The translations under genes were made by a program, and so were the position numbers. Below the pieces are notes generated by a model, which searched no databases, had not been told where the DNA came from, and saw only the letters and a list, made by a program, of their open reading frames with translations. Below, one piece after another: positions 9,124 to 16,967 of a stretch of 54,728 nt of DNA; positions within the stretch are counted from its first letter, which is position 1; each line of letters starts with the position of its first letter. This DNA comes from Clostridiales bacterium UBA5888 (GTDB lineage: Bacteria; Bacillota; Clostridia; Oscillospirales; Oscillospiraceae): assembly GCA_002431965.1 (NCBI GenBank), contig DJEW01000007.1:1-54728 (forward strand), read 5' to 3'.

Positions 9124-9199
9124 GCTAGTATAGCTCAGTCGGTAGAGCAGCTGATTCGTAATCAGCAGGTCGTGTGTTCGAGTCACATTACTAGCTCCA
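9124..9199 (+). tRNA. tRNA-Thr (anticodon CGU)
   Basis: The acceptor stem GCTAGTA pairs with TACTAGC. The D-arm is GCTC/GAGC. The anticodon stem GCTGA/TCAGC encloses loop TTCGTAA, giving anticodon CGT, which reads ACG. The T-arm is GTGTG/CACAT with loop TTCGAGT. The discriminator base is T and CCA is encoded at 9197-9199. It is a stand-alone transcription unit with its own promoter and terminator. Confidence 0.96.
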
Positions 9200-9206
9200 C
9201 GGAGAG

Positions 9207-9246
9207 TCCCGGATGACGCCGAAAGGTTTTCATCCGGGATTTTTTT
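9207..9246 (+). terminator. Rho-independent terminator after tRNA-Thr
   Basis: A perfect 10-bp stem, TCCCGGATGA at 9207-9216 with TCATCCGGGA at 9230-9239, is followed by seven T residues. Confidence 0.9.
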
Positions 9247-9340
9247 GACGGCAAAATATTCAGCGCACAGACTGAGCCGTCAGAATTGAGCCAGAGGGGC
9301 AGATAAAAGCGATGCTCGATTTCTAAGGTGCAGTGCCGTA

Positions 9341-9368
9341 TTGACATTTAAATATTTTCGTTTAGAAT
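9341..9368 (+). promoter_or_regulatory. Promoter of the IclR-family gene
   Basis: Consensus TTGACA at 9341-9346 and TAGAAT at 9363-9368 are 16 bases apart. They lie about 60 bases before the TTG start codon of the regulator. Confidence 0.65.
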
Positions 9369-9428
9369 ATGTCATGAGCGTGTAAGTTTTTTCACAAATG
9401 AATTTTAAAAACAAGGAGGAGAACAGCT

Positions 9429-10193
9429 TTGCCGAATAACAAAGGAGAGATAAAGGTAAAAAGCCTGCAAAAGGCGCTGACGGTGCTTGATTGCTTTGCG
9501 GAGAAGCAGCCGCTGAGTATCACTGAGATCAGCGAGAAGCTTGGATTATATAAAAGCAATGTTTATGATATTTTGACGACTCTGTGCGCAATGGAGTATC
9601 TTGACAGGAGTACAGAGTCCAGCAAATTTTATCTGGGAAAGAAAATCGCAGTGCTCGGGAAAATGGCGTCTGACCGATACAGCTTTGAGAATATCGCTTC
9701 CCCATATCTGCATCAATTGGCGAACGAGGTGGGGGAAATTGCCTATCTGACGGTGCCTATCGGCTACCAGCTATATTATATGGACGCGGCCATTCCGGCG
9801 GGTACGCGCCCATATGTCTCTGCCGTACTGCGCAACAGCTATGATAAGCTCAACTGCACAGCTTCGGGCAAGGCTATGCTGTCGCATATGCCGGAGGAAT
9901 TTATAGATGAATACCTTGCTTCCCCACAGACCGCAAAAACCGAATATACAATAGTTGACCCCGAAAAAATGCGGGATGAGCTGACCAAAATACGACTGCG
10001 CGGTTACGCAATCGACGATGAGGAGTACGCGATAGGTTTGCGCTGCGTCGCCGTTCCCATACTCGACAATGACGGTTCTGTGCTTGGCGCAATGAGCGTG
10101 AGCGGTCCGTCGGCACGCTTTACGGAGGGGAAAATACAACAGTTTGCTAAAAAACTAACCAAATATGTTTGCGAAATTCAAGACAATTTGTGA
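9429..10193 (+). CDS. IclR family transcriptional regulator
   Basis: A 254-residue regulator. The N-terminal winged helix-turn-helix (about residues 8-70) contains LSITEISEKLGLYKSNVYDI, and the IclR effector-binding domain (about 80-254) carries the typical CTASGKAMLS and GYAIDDEEYAIGLRCVA stretches. It starts with TTG at 9429, because AAGGAGGA at 9413-9420 sits 8 bases upstream. Members of this family bind small organic acids or aromatic metabolites and control adjacent catabolic genes. It lies just before an MFS transporter and an oxidoreductase operon, with three palindromic sites between them, so it probably controls module A. The ligand is unknown. Confidence 0.93.
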   Translation: MPNNKGEIKVKSLQKALTVLDCFAEKQPLSITEISEKLGLYKSNVYDILTTLCAMEYLDRSTESSKFYLGKKIAVLGKMASDRYSFENIASPYLHQLANEVGEIAYLTVPIGYQLYYMDAAIPAGTRPYVSAVLRNSYDKLNCTASGKAMLSHMPEEFIDEYLASPQTAKTEYTIVDPEKMRDELTKIRLRGYAIDDEEYAIGLRCVAVPILDNDGSVLGAMSVSGPSARFTEGKIQQFAKKLTKYVCEIQDNL

Positions 10194-10312
10194 TTTTCAA
10201 TAAAATTCTGTTCTTCTTTTTGTCGTATATGCGTATTGCAAGCGCCGCAGTGTTGTGTTAGATTTTATATAGTTTTTAGTTTTCTTTTTTTATGGCGCAT
10301 ACTCAGAATATG

Positions 10313-10329
10313 GTTCTGAAATAGAGAAC
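10313..10329. promoter_or_regulatory. Operator candidate 1 (GTTCT-N7-AGAAC)
   Basis: Inverted repeat GTTCT (10313-10317) and AGAAC (10325-10329) with a 7-base spacer, centred about 120 bases upstream of the MFS -10. It is one of three copies in the iclR-MFS gap and a probable IclR-family binding site. Confidence 0.6.
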
Positions 10330-10342
10330 AGAATCCGGAACA

Positions 10343-10372
10343 TTTAATGAGACGCGGGAGTGTCTCATTAAA
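10343..10372. repeat. Perfect 11-bp inverted repeat
   Basis: TTTAATGAGAC (10343-10353) and GTCTCATTAAA (10362-10372) enclose an 8-base loop. No T-run follows on either strand, so it is not a standard terminator. It lies between operator candidates 1 and 2 and could be an operator for another protein or an RNA hairpin closing the iclR message. Confidence 0.5.
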
Positions 10373-10374
10373 TA

Positions 10375-10399
10375 ATTCTGAAATACAGAACGCAGTTCT
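10375..10399. promoter_or_regulatory. Operator candidate 2 with extra half-site
   Basis: ATTCT (10375-10379) and AGAAC (10387-10391) are 7 bases apart. They are followed by a further GTTCT half-site at 10395-10399. The same extended arrangement occurs again at 10432-10456. Confidence 0.6.
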
Positions 10400-10411
10400 G
10401 CAAAATGGAAG

Positions 10412-10441
10412 TTAACGCTTCCTTTTATCATGTTCTATACT
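10412..10441 (+). promoter_or_regulatory. Promoter of the MFS/kor operon
   Basis: A weak -35 TTAACG (10412-10417) and -10 TATACT (10436-10441) are 18 bases apart. The -10 lies entirely inside operator candidate 3, which fits repression by a bound regulator. Confidence 0.5.
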
Positions 10442-10456
10442 ACAGAACGCGGTTCT
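10432..10456. promoter_or_regulatory. Operator candidate 3 with extra half-site
   Basis: GTTCT (10432-10436) and AGAAC (10444-10448) have a 7-base spacer, followed by GTTCT at 10452-10456. The site covers the proposed -10 element of the downstream transporter gene. Confidence 0.6.
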
Positions 10457-10529
10457 GGAATTATCCAACCCGAAGGCAATGCGCCGTAAAAGAGAGAATG
10501 ACAACAAAAAGAGAAAAAGAGGTAAAAAC

Positions 10530-11804
10530 ATGGCTAAGAAGAACACTAAGAGATTCCTGCTGCTATTTGCACTTGGAGTTGCCTATGGCTTTATGTATGT
10601 CATGCCTTACATGAAGTCCAGCTTCTACGATCAGATGATTGCTGCAATGGGCTGCACCAACGCCCAGCTCGGTTCGTTGATGACCTATTATACCATCGCG
10701 CTCACCGTTTCCTATCTGCCCGGTGGATGGATAGGCGATAAGTTTAACCCCAAGCCCGTCCTGCTGGTATCTATTTTCGGTCAGGCGATTTTAAGCTTTC
10801 TGTTCATGCTCACCTACCAGAGCTACACCATGGCGGTAGTTATCTGGATACTGATGGCGCTCACCGGCGGCTTCGCTTTCTGGCCCGCGATTATGAAGGG
10901 CATCCGCATGACCGGCACTGACGAAGAGCAGGGCAGGCTTTATGGCATATTCGAGGCGCTCAACGGTCTTGCATCCCTTCTGCTCAGCTTCATCATGATC
11001 GGCGTTATGGCGGTTGTCGGCGGCAGCGACATGCTCACCGGCTTCAAGAGCGCTCTTGCGTTCATGGGCGGTCTTTCAATTGTTTCTGGGCTTCTTGTTT
11101 TGTGGCTAATGCCAGGGAACGCAGCATATGGCGAGGCTGATGGCGACAAGTCGGGCAAGATCACCGTGAGTGACTACATAAATACTTTCAAGATCCCCGG
11201 CGTGTGGATCATGGCGATACTCGTGTGGTGCTATGTTACCATTTCTGCTGTCGCAAGCTACCTCACTCCGTACAGCACCAGCGTCCTTGGCATGCCTGCG
11301 GCGCTCGCAGCGTCTATCGGCACTTTCCGCACCTACGGCTGCCGCCTCATCGGCGGTCCGCTCGGCGGCTACATTGCCGACAAGGGGTTCAAGTCTGTCG
11401 CAAAGGAGCAGGTTCTCGGGCAGACAGCCTGCATTGTGACTCTTGGCATTTTTCTCATACTGCCCACCGGTGTTAACGGCAGTCTGCTCGTTGTGCTTCT
11501 TCTGCTCGTCGGTGTTGCAATGTTCCTGTGCAAGGGCACCTACTTCTCAATCCAGGCTGAAATGGGCATTCCTGCCAAAGTCTCTGCTACCGCAGTCTCC
11601 ATAGCGACTCTCATCGGCTATCTGCCTGATATGTTTGTGCACACCATGTTTGGCAACTGGATCGACGCAAACGCCGACCTCGGCTACAAAAAGATACTCG
11701 TGTATGGCGTTGCGACTGGAGTTCTCGGCGTTGTCACCGCTCTTGTTGCGGTGGCGCAGTCTCGGAAAGTAGCCGCGCGCAATGCAAGTGAAGCGAAGAT
11801 CTGA
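10530..11804 (+). CDS. Major facilitator superfamily transporter
   Basis: A 424-residue polytopic membrane protein with about 12 predicted helices. The MFS loop motif GGWIGDKF is at residues 65-72 between helices 2 and 3, and a related GGPLGGYIADKG lies in the second half. It is the first gene after the IclR operators, so it is the likely importer or exporter of the inducing acid. The ATG at 10530 follows AGAGGT; the upstream in-frame ATG at 10479 adds only a Lys/Arg-rich stretch without a helix. The ferredoxin-like kor gene follows 42 bases later. The substrate is unknown; an organic anion is likely from context. Confidence 0.9.
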   Translation: MAKKNTKRFLLLFALGVAYGFMYVMPYMKSSFYDQMIAAMGCTNAQLGSLMTYYTIALTVSYLPGGWIGDKFNPKPVLLVSIFGQAILSFLFMLTYQSYTMAVVIWILMALTGGFAFWPAIMKGIRMTGTDEEQGRLYGIFEALNGLASLLLSFIMIGVMAVVGGSDMLTGFKSALAFMGGLSIVSGLLVLWLMPGNAAYGEADGDKSGKITVSDYINTFKIPGVWIMAILVWCYVTISAVASYLTPYSTSVLGMPAALAASIGTFRTYGCRLIGGPLGGYIADKGFKSVAKEQVLGQTACIVTLGIFLILPTGVNGSLLVVLLLLVGVAMFLCKGTYFSIQAEMGIPAKVSATAVSIATLIGYLPDMFVHTMFGNWIDANADLGYKKILVYGVATGVLGVVTALVAVAQSRKVAARNASEAKI

Positions 11805-11846
11805 TAAAAACCGTTAATTCTTTGTATTGGTAATAAAGGAGCGACT

Positions 11847-12047
11847 ATGAGCAAAGTTAAACTGAACATCAAAAACTGCAAGGGCTGTGGATACTGTGTT
11901 GCGGAATGCCCCAAAAAGGCGATCTCGTTTACCGGTAATATAAGCGATAAGGGCTATGACACCATACAGGTGGACGATTCGCTCTGTGTGGCGTGCGGCT
12001 CTTGCTACCGGGTCTGCCCGGACAGAGTCTTTGAGATCCTTGTTTGA
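11847..12047 (+). CDS. korD: 2-oxoacid:ferredoxin oxidoreductase, delta (ferredoxin) subunit
   Basis: A 66-residue protein with two [4Fe-4S] motifs, CKGCGYCVAECP (residues 11-22) and CVACGSCYRVCP (about 47-58). It is the electron-relay subunit of a four-subunit 2-oxoacid oxidoreductase and passes electrons from the TPP-bound intermediate to soluble ferredoxin. AAAGGAG precedes the ATG. It opens a delta-alpha-beta-gamma cluster in which the next start lies 17 bases after its stop. The kor versus vor or ior naming cannot be settled from sequence alone. Confidence 0.92.
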   Translation: MSKVKLNIKNCKGCGYCVAECPKKAISFTGNISDKGYDTIQVDDSLCVACGSCYRVCPDRVFEILV

Positions 12048-12064
12048 AAAGAGAGGTGCAAAAA

Positions 12065-13120
12065 ATGTCAAAAGAACTGATGAAAGGCAACGAAGCCCTT
12101 GCCGAAGCTGCGATACGTGCGGGCTGCCGTTTTTACAGCGGCTACCCCATCACACCGCAGACCGAAATACTTGAATACCTGTCATGGCGCATGGACGAGG
12201 TCGGCGGCACGTTCGTGCAGACCGAGTCCGAGCTTGCGGGCATCAATATGCTGCTCGGCGCGGCGGCTGCCGGCGCGAGAGCGCTGACCAGCTCCGCCGG
12301 TCCCGGATTTTCGCTCAAGCAGGAGGGCATATCCTATCTTGTTGCGGCGGATATCCCTGCGGTCATCATCGACGTCATGCGCATCGGCACCGGTCTTGGC
12401 GATATTGCGCAGGGGCAGGGCGACTACTGGCAGCTCACCCGCGGCGGCGGTCACGGCGACTATCATACAATAGTCCTCGCGCCTGCAAGCGTGCAGGAAA
12501 ACTGCGACATGATGCCGCTTGCCTTTGAACTGGCGGAGAAGTACCGCCATCCTGTGCTTGTGGCGTCAGACGCCGCCATCGGACAGATGGTGGAAGGCGT
12601 GCAGCTGCCGGAGATGCACGAGCACGACATAAATGCCTATGACTGGGCGCTCCGTGGCTGCCGTCATGGCGATGCCCCGCGCAAGGTTCAGAACACCTAC
12701 TATACAAGACCCGACTATGTCGAGTATCTCACCGAAAAGTACAGAACCATGGAAAACCGTGAGCAGCGCTGGGAGAGCTACCACGCAGAGGATGCCGACC
12801 TTGTCCTTGTGGCCTACGGCATAAGCTCCCGCATCGCGAAGGAAGCGGTGGACATGGCGCGCGAGCAGGGCATCAAGCTCGGCCTCATCCGCCCGATAAC
12901 CCTCTGGCCGTTCCCGGTCAAGGCTTTTGACGCCTGCCATAACGCGAAAGCTTTCATGACCGTCGAGATCAACATTCTCGGGCAGATGGTGGACGATGTG
13001 AAGCTTGCGACAGGTCAGCGCGTTCCGGTCGATTTCTACGGCACGTACTTCGGTCTCCCGGAGAGCGAAGATATCATCACCAAGGCAAAGCAGCTGCTGG
13101 AAAAGGAGGCAAACAAATGA
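12065..13120 (+). CDS. korA: 2-oxoacid:ferredoxin oxidoreductase, alpha subunit
   Basis: A 351-residue alpha subunit that carries the pyrimidine-binding part of the TPP site and binds the 2-oxoacid and CoA. SGYPITPQTEI at residues 25-35 is the hallmark, and the TESELAGINMLLGA region follows near 60. The complex converts a 2-oxoacid plus CoA to acyl-CoA, CO2 and reduced ferredoxin. ATG 12065 follows GAGAGGTG; an ATG 21 bases earlier overlaps korD. The stop overlaps the beta start (ATGA), so they are coupled. The preferred substrate (2-oxoglutarate, branched or aromatic) is not determinable. Confidence 0.93.
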   Translation: MSKELMKGNEALAEAAIRAGCRFYSGYPITPQTEILEYLSWRMDEVGGTFVQTESELAGINMLLGAAAAGARALTSSAGPGFSLKQEGISYLVAADIPAVIIDVMRIGTGLGDIAQGQGDYWQLTRGGGHGDYHTIVLAPASVQENCDMMPLAFELAEKYRHPVLVASDAAIGQMVEGVQLPEMHEHDINAYDWALRGCRHGDAPRKVQNTYYTRPDYVEYLTEKYRTMENREQRWESYHAEDADLVLVAYGISSRIAKEAVDMAREQGIKLGLIRPITLWPFPVKAFDACHNAKAFMTVEINILGQMVDDVKLATGQRVPVDFYGTYFGLPESEDIITKAKQLLEKEANK

Positions 13121-13848
13121 AACTGAAGGCACCTGAATGCGTATTCTCATCTGCGAACTTCTGCCCCGGCTGCGGTCACGGTATCGCAAGCCGCCTCATC
13201 GGGGAAGTCGCCGAGGAGCTTGGTATCGTTGAAAAGATGATAGCCGTCGTCGATGTGGCGTGCTGCTCTTTCCACATTGACTACTGGAACTTTGACACAA
13301 TAATGTCCGCCCATGGGCGCGACCTGCCCACGGCGGTCGGCGCAAAGCACATCCGTCCGGACAACGCCGTATTTGCCTATCTGGGCGACGGCGCGGCATA
13401 TTCTATTGGTATGGCGGAGACCATACACGCAGCGCTCAGGAACGATAATATATGCGTGTTCGTCATCAATAACAGTGTGTTTGGCATGACCGGCGGTCAG
13501 ATGGCGCCTACGACACTGCCCGGCGAGAAGACGGCAACCTCGCCCAAGGGCAAGGATCCCAGCCGCTACGGTACGCTCAGCGGACTTGAGCTTGTGAAGA
13601 CTATGGACGTTGCATTCGCCGCTCGCGGCGAGCTTGTCGGCTCGGCCGGTATTGTTAATTCCAGAAAGCTCATAAAAAAAGCGTTTGAGCACCAGCTCAA
13701 CGGCGACGGCTTCAGCATGGTCGAACTTTTGAGCCCATGCCCGACGAACCTCAATCTAACGCCGGTAAAGACCAAGGAATTTGTACATAGCGAGATGACG
13801 AAATACTTCCCCGTCGGAGTGTTTGTGGATAAAGGAGAGGCAAAATAA
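13117..13848 (+). CDS. korB: 2-oxoacid:ferredoxin oxidoreductase, beta subunit
   Basis: A 243-residue TPP-binding subunit. CPGCGHG is at residues 16-22, and the TPP/Mg motif runs from GDGAAYSIG (90-98) to NN (118-119). GMTGGQMAPTT at about 123-133 is typical of Kor/Vor beta chains. Its stop codon overlaps the start of the gamma gene (TAATG). It has no ferredoxin domain of its own, which agrees with a separate korD. Confidence 0.94.
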   Translation: MKLKAPECVFSSANFCPGCGHGIASRLIGEVAEELGIVEKMIAVVDVACCSFHIDYWNFDTIMSAHGRDLPTAVGAKHIRPDNAVFAYLGDGAAYSIGMAETIHAALRNDNICVFVINNSVFGMTGGQMAPTTLPGEKTATSPKGKDPSRYGTLSGLELVKTMDVAFAARGELVGSAGIVNSRKLIKKAFEHQLNGDGFSMVELLSPCPTNLNLTPVKTKEFVHSEMTKYFPVGVFVDKGEAK

Positions 13849-14375
13849 TGACAGAAATGATCTGCGCCGGTTTCGGCGGACAGGGCGTGCTCACGACCGG
13901 GCTGATAATCGCTCATGCGGCGATGCGGCTGGGCAAGGAAATCACGTGGTATCCCTCTTACGGCTCCGAGATGCGCGGCGGCACGGCCAACTGCACCATC
14001 AAGATAAGCGACAAAAGCATAGCAAGCCCCGTCGCAAAGCACCCTGACATTGTCTGCGCGCTCAACGCGCCGGCGGTTGACAAGTTTGAAGCGTCCATAA
14101 AGCCGGGCGGCTATCTCTTTGTCAACGCATCCCTCGTAGACGCAGACAGGAAGTACAGGGACGATATAAACGTTGTTTCTGTGCCGATGTCCGAAATTGC
14201 GCTCAGGCATGAAAATCCCAAGGGGGCGAACCTTGTCCTCCTGGGCGCAGTTGCGGCGCACACCGGGATCTTTAATGTTGACGAGCTTGATGAACAGGTG
14301 ACGGCATATTTCGCAAAAAAAGGCAAGATAAATCCGAAAAACTCCGAATGCCTCAAGGCCGGAGCTGCGCTTTGA
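13848..14375 (+). CDS. korC: 2-oxoacid:ferredoxin oxidoreductase, gamma subunit
   Basis: A 175-residue gamma subunit with the family start AGFGGQGVLTTG (residues 7-18), which helps bind CoA and couples the domains. YPSYGSEMRGGTANC near 43-57 is also characteristic. A GGAGAGG site inside korB precedes the ATG. It completes the oxidoreductase; a strong hairpin follows three bases after the stop. Confidence 0.93.
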   Translation: MTEMICAGFGGQGVLTTGLIIAHAAMRLGKEITWYPSYGSEMRGGTANCTIKISDKSIASPVAKHPDIVCALNAPAVDKFEASIKPGGYLFVNASLVDADRKYRDDINVVSVPMSEIALRHENPKGANLVLLGAVAAHTGIFNVDELDEQVTAYFAKKGKINPKNSECLKAGAAL

Positions 14376-14378
14376 CAG

Positions 14379-14417
14379 CGCATAAGCTCTCCCATGTTAT
14401 ATGGAAGGGCTTATGCG
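14379..14417 (+). repeat. Stable intercistronic hairpin after korC
   Basis: CGCATAAGC (14379-14387) pairs with GCTTATGCG (14409-14417). Inner pairing continues to a 5-base loop, giving about 16 pairs with one mismatch. No T-run follows. It probably protects or processes the kor message, or lowers expression of the symporter. It would hide an ATG at 14401, supporting the TTG start at 14479. Confidence 0.7.
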
Positions 14418-14478
14418 GAATATATCCTTCGCCTCGCCTCGCAAATACCTTGCCTGTAGAATACGGAGAATAGAAGCA

Positions 14479-15918
14479 TTGAATAGTCTGGATATAGCAA
14501 TAATACTGGCATATTTTACGTCCATGATCTTCCTTGGACTTTATTCAAGCAAAAAGCAAAAGAGTGTGGACGACTACTACGTCGGCGGCAGGTCAATGGG
14601 CGCGCTGAAAATCGGCGCGCTTTGGATGGCAGGCTGGATAGGTGGTTCCTCCGTCATCGGTACGTCCTCCAATGCGTATACGATTGGGATAACAGGCATA
14701 TGGTATGTCGCCGCGATAGCGGGAGGCTGCATTGTGTTCGCGTTCACCATGTCCGCGCCGATAAAACGCATCAGCTCAAAGCTGCACAATATCACTCTCC
14801 CGGAGCTCATAACCAGCCGTTATGACCGGAAGACCGGCATAATGTGCAGCATTACGACCATCTTTGCGATGATCGGCTATACCGCGGCGCAGTTTGTCGC
14901 CGGGAGCTCTATCCTCAACGTGCTGACGGGATGGAATCTTGGCGTGTGCTATGTCATCTCAGCTGTGGTCATAGTTTTTTATGTGTCCACTGGCGGACTG
15001 CTTGCCGTCACATATACCGACATCGTGCAGATGCTGCTGCTGATACTCGGCGTCGTCGTCATCGGCGTACCGGTCGTCAGTTCAATCATACAAAGTGAGG
15101 GGCTAAGTTTTGCATCCCTGCCGGAGAGCTATTTTGACCTTGGCGCATGGGGCTGGGGAACGATTGCAGCGCTCGTGCTTTCAACGGTGCTGTCGTTTTT
15201 CACAAGTATGGACAGCTACACCCGCTGCATCGCGTCAAAGAACATGAAAAGCGCACGTTTGGGCACTATATACGCAGCGGCTGCGGTTCTTGTCATCGCC
15301 GGGGCGAGCACGTATCTCGGCATGGCGGGCAAACTGCTCATGCCCGAACTGGAGTCGGCCAACAATGTTCTTGCAATGCTTGTCGTCAGCGTTCTGCCGC
15401 ATGGGCTCAAGGGCCTCATACTTGTCGGCATACTTTGCGCCATCATGTCAACGGCTGACATATCCGTGCTGACGGCTTCCGCCAGCCTCACAAAGGACAT
15501 CTATCAAAAGTACATCAACAAAAATGCTGATGAGAAGAAGCTCATGCACATCGGTTTTCTTTGCTCTGTCATTGTGGGCGCCGCCGGAGCTCTGTTCGGC
15601 TGGTTTAATCAGGACATAATGAACCTTCTTCTCATAACGTTCACCATCAATTCCGCCGGACTTTTCCTCCCATGCGTGTGTGCGTTCTTTTGGAAAAAAT
15701 CCTGCGCTGAGGGGGCATTTGTTTCCATGGTGTCCTCCGCCGCAATTACCGTTGTGTGGTATATCGGCGGCAAGGTGAGCACGCTGCCCATCTTTGCTCT
15801 TGATGCAATATGGCCGGCATTTGGCATATCTGCAATATTGTATTTTGCTATATGCCTCACGCATAAAAGTACGCCGGAAGAGCGGAAAAAAGCGGAGTTT
15901 TTTTACACTGAACGCTGA
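14479..15918 (+). CDS. Sodium:solute symporter (SSS family)
   Basis: A 479-residue membrane protein with about 13 hydrophobic helices, of the PutP/PanF sodium:solute symporter family. The N-terminal part has the family patterns YYVGGRSMGALKIGALWMAG and YTAAQFVAGS. It starts with TTG at 14479, where MNSLDIAIILAYF begins the first helix and GGAGAA lies 8 bases upstream; the frame open from 14401 runs through the preceding hairpin. It would import an organic anion with sodium. It lies between kor and the 2-hydroxyacid dehydrogenases, so its substrate may be a hydroxy- or oxoacid. Confidence 0.88.
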   Translation: MNSLDIAIILAYFTSMIFLGLYSSKKQKSVDDYYVGGRSMGALKIGALWMAGWIGGSSVIGTSSNAYTIGITGIWYVAAIAGGCIVFAFTMSAPIKRISSKLHNITLPELITSRYDRKTGIMCSITTIFAMIGYTAAQFVAGSSILNVLTGWNLGVCYVISAVVIVFYVSTGGLLAVTYTDIVQMLLLILGVVVIGVPVVSSIIQSEGLSFASLPESYFDLGAWGWGTIAALVLSTVLSFFTSMDSYTRCIASKNMKSARLGTIYAAAAVLVIAGASTYLGMAGKLLMPELESANNVLAMLVVSVLPHGLKGLILVGILCAIMSTADISVLTASASLTKDIYQKYINKNADEKKLMHIGFLCSVIVGAAGALFGWFNQDIMNLLLITFTINSAGLFLPCVCAFFWKKSCAEGAFVSMVSSAAITVVWYIGGKVSTLPIFALDAIWPAFGISAILYFAICLTHKSTPEERKKAEFFYTER

Positions 15919-15949
15919 CAGATTACTTTTATTTGAAAAGGAGTTATAT

Positions 15950-16942
15950 ATGAAGATCGTTTTTGCCGAATACCCAGAAACCAGAAACCGCAATATTGAC
16001 ACTGAGCTTTCCTATATCCCTCAGGATGCAGAGGTTGGCTTTGCCGTGTACGATGAGAACAATCTCGACCAGTATTATAAAGATCTTTCCGATTGTGATG
16101 CCGTTATTACGGGCTTTGCTCCCATTGGCGAGACTGCAATAGACCATATGAAAAACTGCAAGATCATATCCGTCCAGGCAACCGGATGGAACTTTGTTGC
16201 GCATGAGTATGCCAGAAGCAAGGGAATTGCGGTGTCCGCGATAGGAGAATACTGCACAAAGGAAGTGGCGGATCACACGATCATGCTTATGCTTGCTCTG
16301 CGTAAAAGACTGCCGTATCTCCAGCGCCGCGTGAACAAGGAAAAGGTGTGGGAGACTGCGAGCCTTGAAACGTTGGGCATAAAGGGCGTCTATGGGCAGA
16401 CGCTCGGCATTGTGGGTCTTGGAAAAATCGGCAAGGCGGTTGCGACGCGCGCTCAGGCGTTCGGCATGCGAGTTATCGCAAACGACCCGTTTGTGCCCGA
16501 CAGCGATTTTGAAAAGGTAGGCGCGGAAAAAGTCAGCATTGAGTACCTGCTCAGGAATTCTGACGTAGTTTCCAGCCATATGAATCTTAACGACACCAAT
16601 GTCAATTACTTCGACGCGGAGAAATTCGACATGATGGCGGGGAAAAAGCCTATTTTCCTCAATGTTTCCCGCGGCGGAGAGGTGGACGAGCAGGCAATGC
16701 TCGACGCGCTCGACTCCGGCAAGATACTTGCCGCCGGATTGGACGTGCTCGTCAGTGAAAGCCCGGATCTCAACGCCTGCCCCTTTATCGACAGAGAGGA
16801 CTGCATAGTTACGCCACACAGCGCTTTTTATTCCGACGATTCCATTGAAGCATGCGAGCGCATTTCCGTCGAGAACGCGTTGTATTACATCAACGGGCAG
16901 CCCGAAAAGGTGTTCAAGCTTGTTCAGAACCCAAAAGCGTAA
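15950..16942 (+). CDS. D-isomer-specific 2-hydroxyacid dehydrogenase 1
   Basis: A 330-residue NAD(H)-dependent dehydrogenase that interconverts 2-oxoacids and 2-hydroxyacids. The nucleotide motif GIVGLGKIGKAVATRAQAFG lies near residues 149-168. The catalytic Arg is in NVSRGGEVD (about 240), the Glu in GLDVLVSESP (about 266) and the His in VTPHSAFYS (about 290). ATG 15950 follows AAAAGGAG; the frame is open further upstream into the symporter gene but without a start signal. A paralogue lies at 18215-19210, with a CoA-transferase between them. The substrate is unknown. Confidence 0.9.
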   Translation: MKIVFAEYPETRNRNIDTELSYIPQDAEVGFAVYDENNLDQYYKDLSDCDAVITGFAPIGETAIDHMKNCKIISVQATGWNFVAHEYARSKGIAVSAIGEYCTKEVADHTIMLMLALRKRLPYLQRRVNKEKVWETASLETLGIKGVYGQTLGIVGLGKIGKAVATRAQAFGMRVIANDPFVPDSDFEKVGAEKVSIEYLLRNSDVVSSHMNLNDTNVNYFDAEKFDMMAGKKPIFLNVSRGGEVDEQAMLDALDSGKILAAGLDVLVSESPDLNACPFIDREDCIVTPHSAFYSDDSIEACERISVENALYYINGQPEKVFKLVQNPKA

Positions 16943-16967
16943 AACTGTCCTCAGGAGTCTACAGAAT

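Noticed and set aside
10387..10399. GAAC-N3-GTTC sequence resembling a LexA (SOS) box
   Set aside because: The Bacillus-type LexA box needs a 4-base spacer. Here the spacer is 3, and the arms belong to the repeated GTTCT-N7-AGAAC pattern.
14401..14478. Upstream ATG start for the sodium symporter
   Set aside because: The ATG lies in the 3' arm region of a very stable hairpin, the added residues are not helical, and TTG 14479 has a proper ribosome-binding site.
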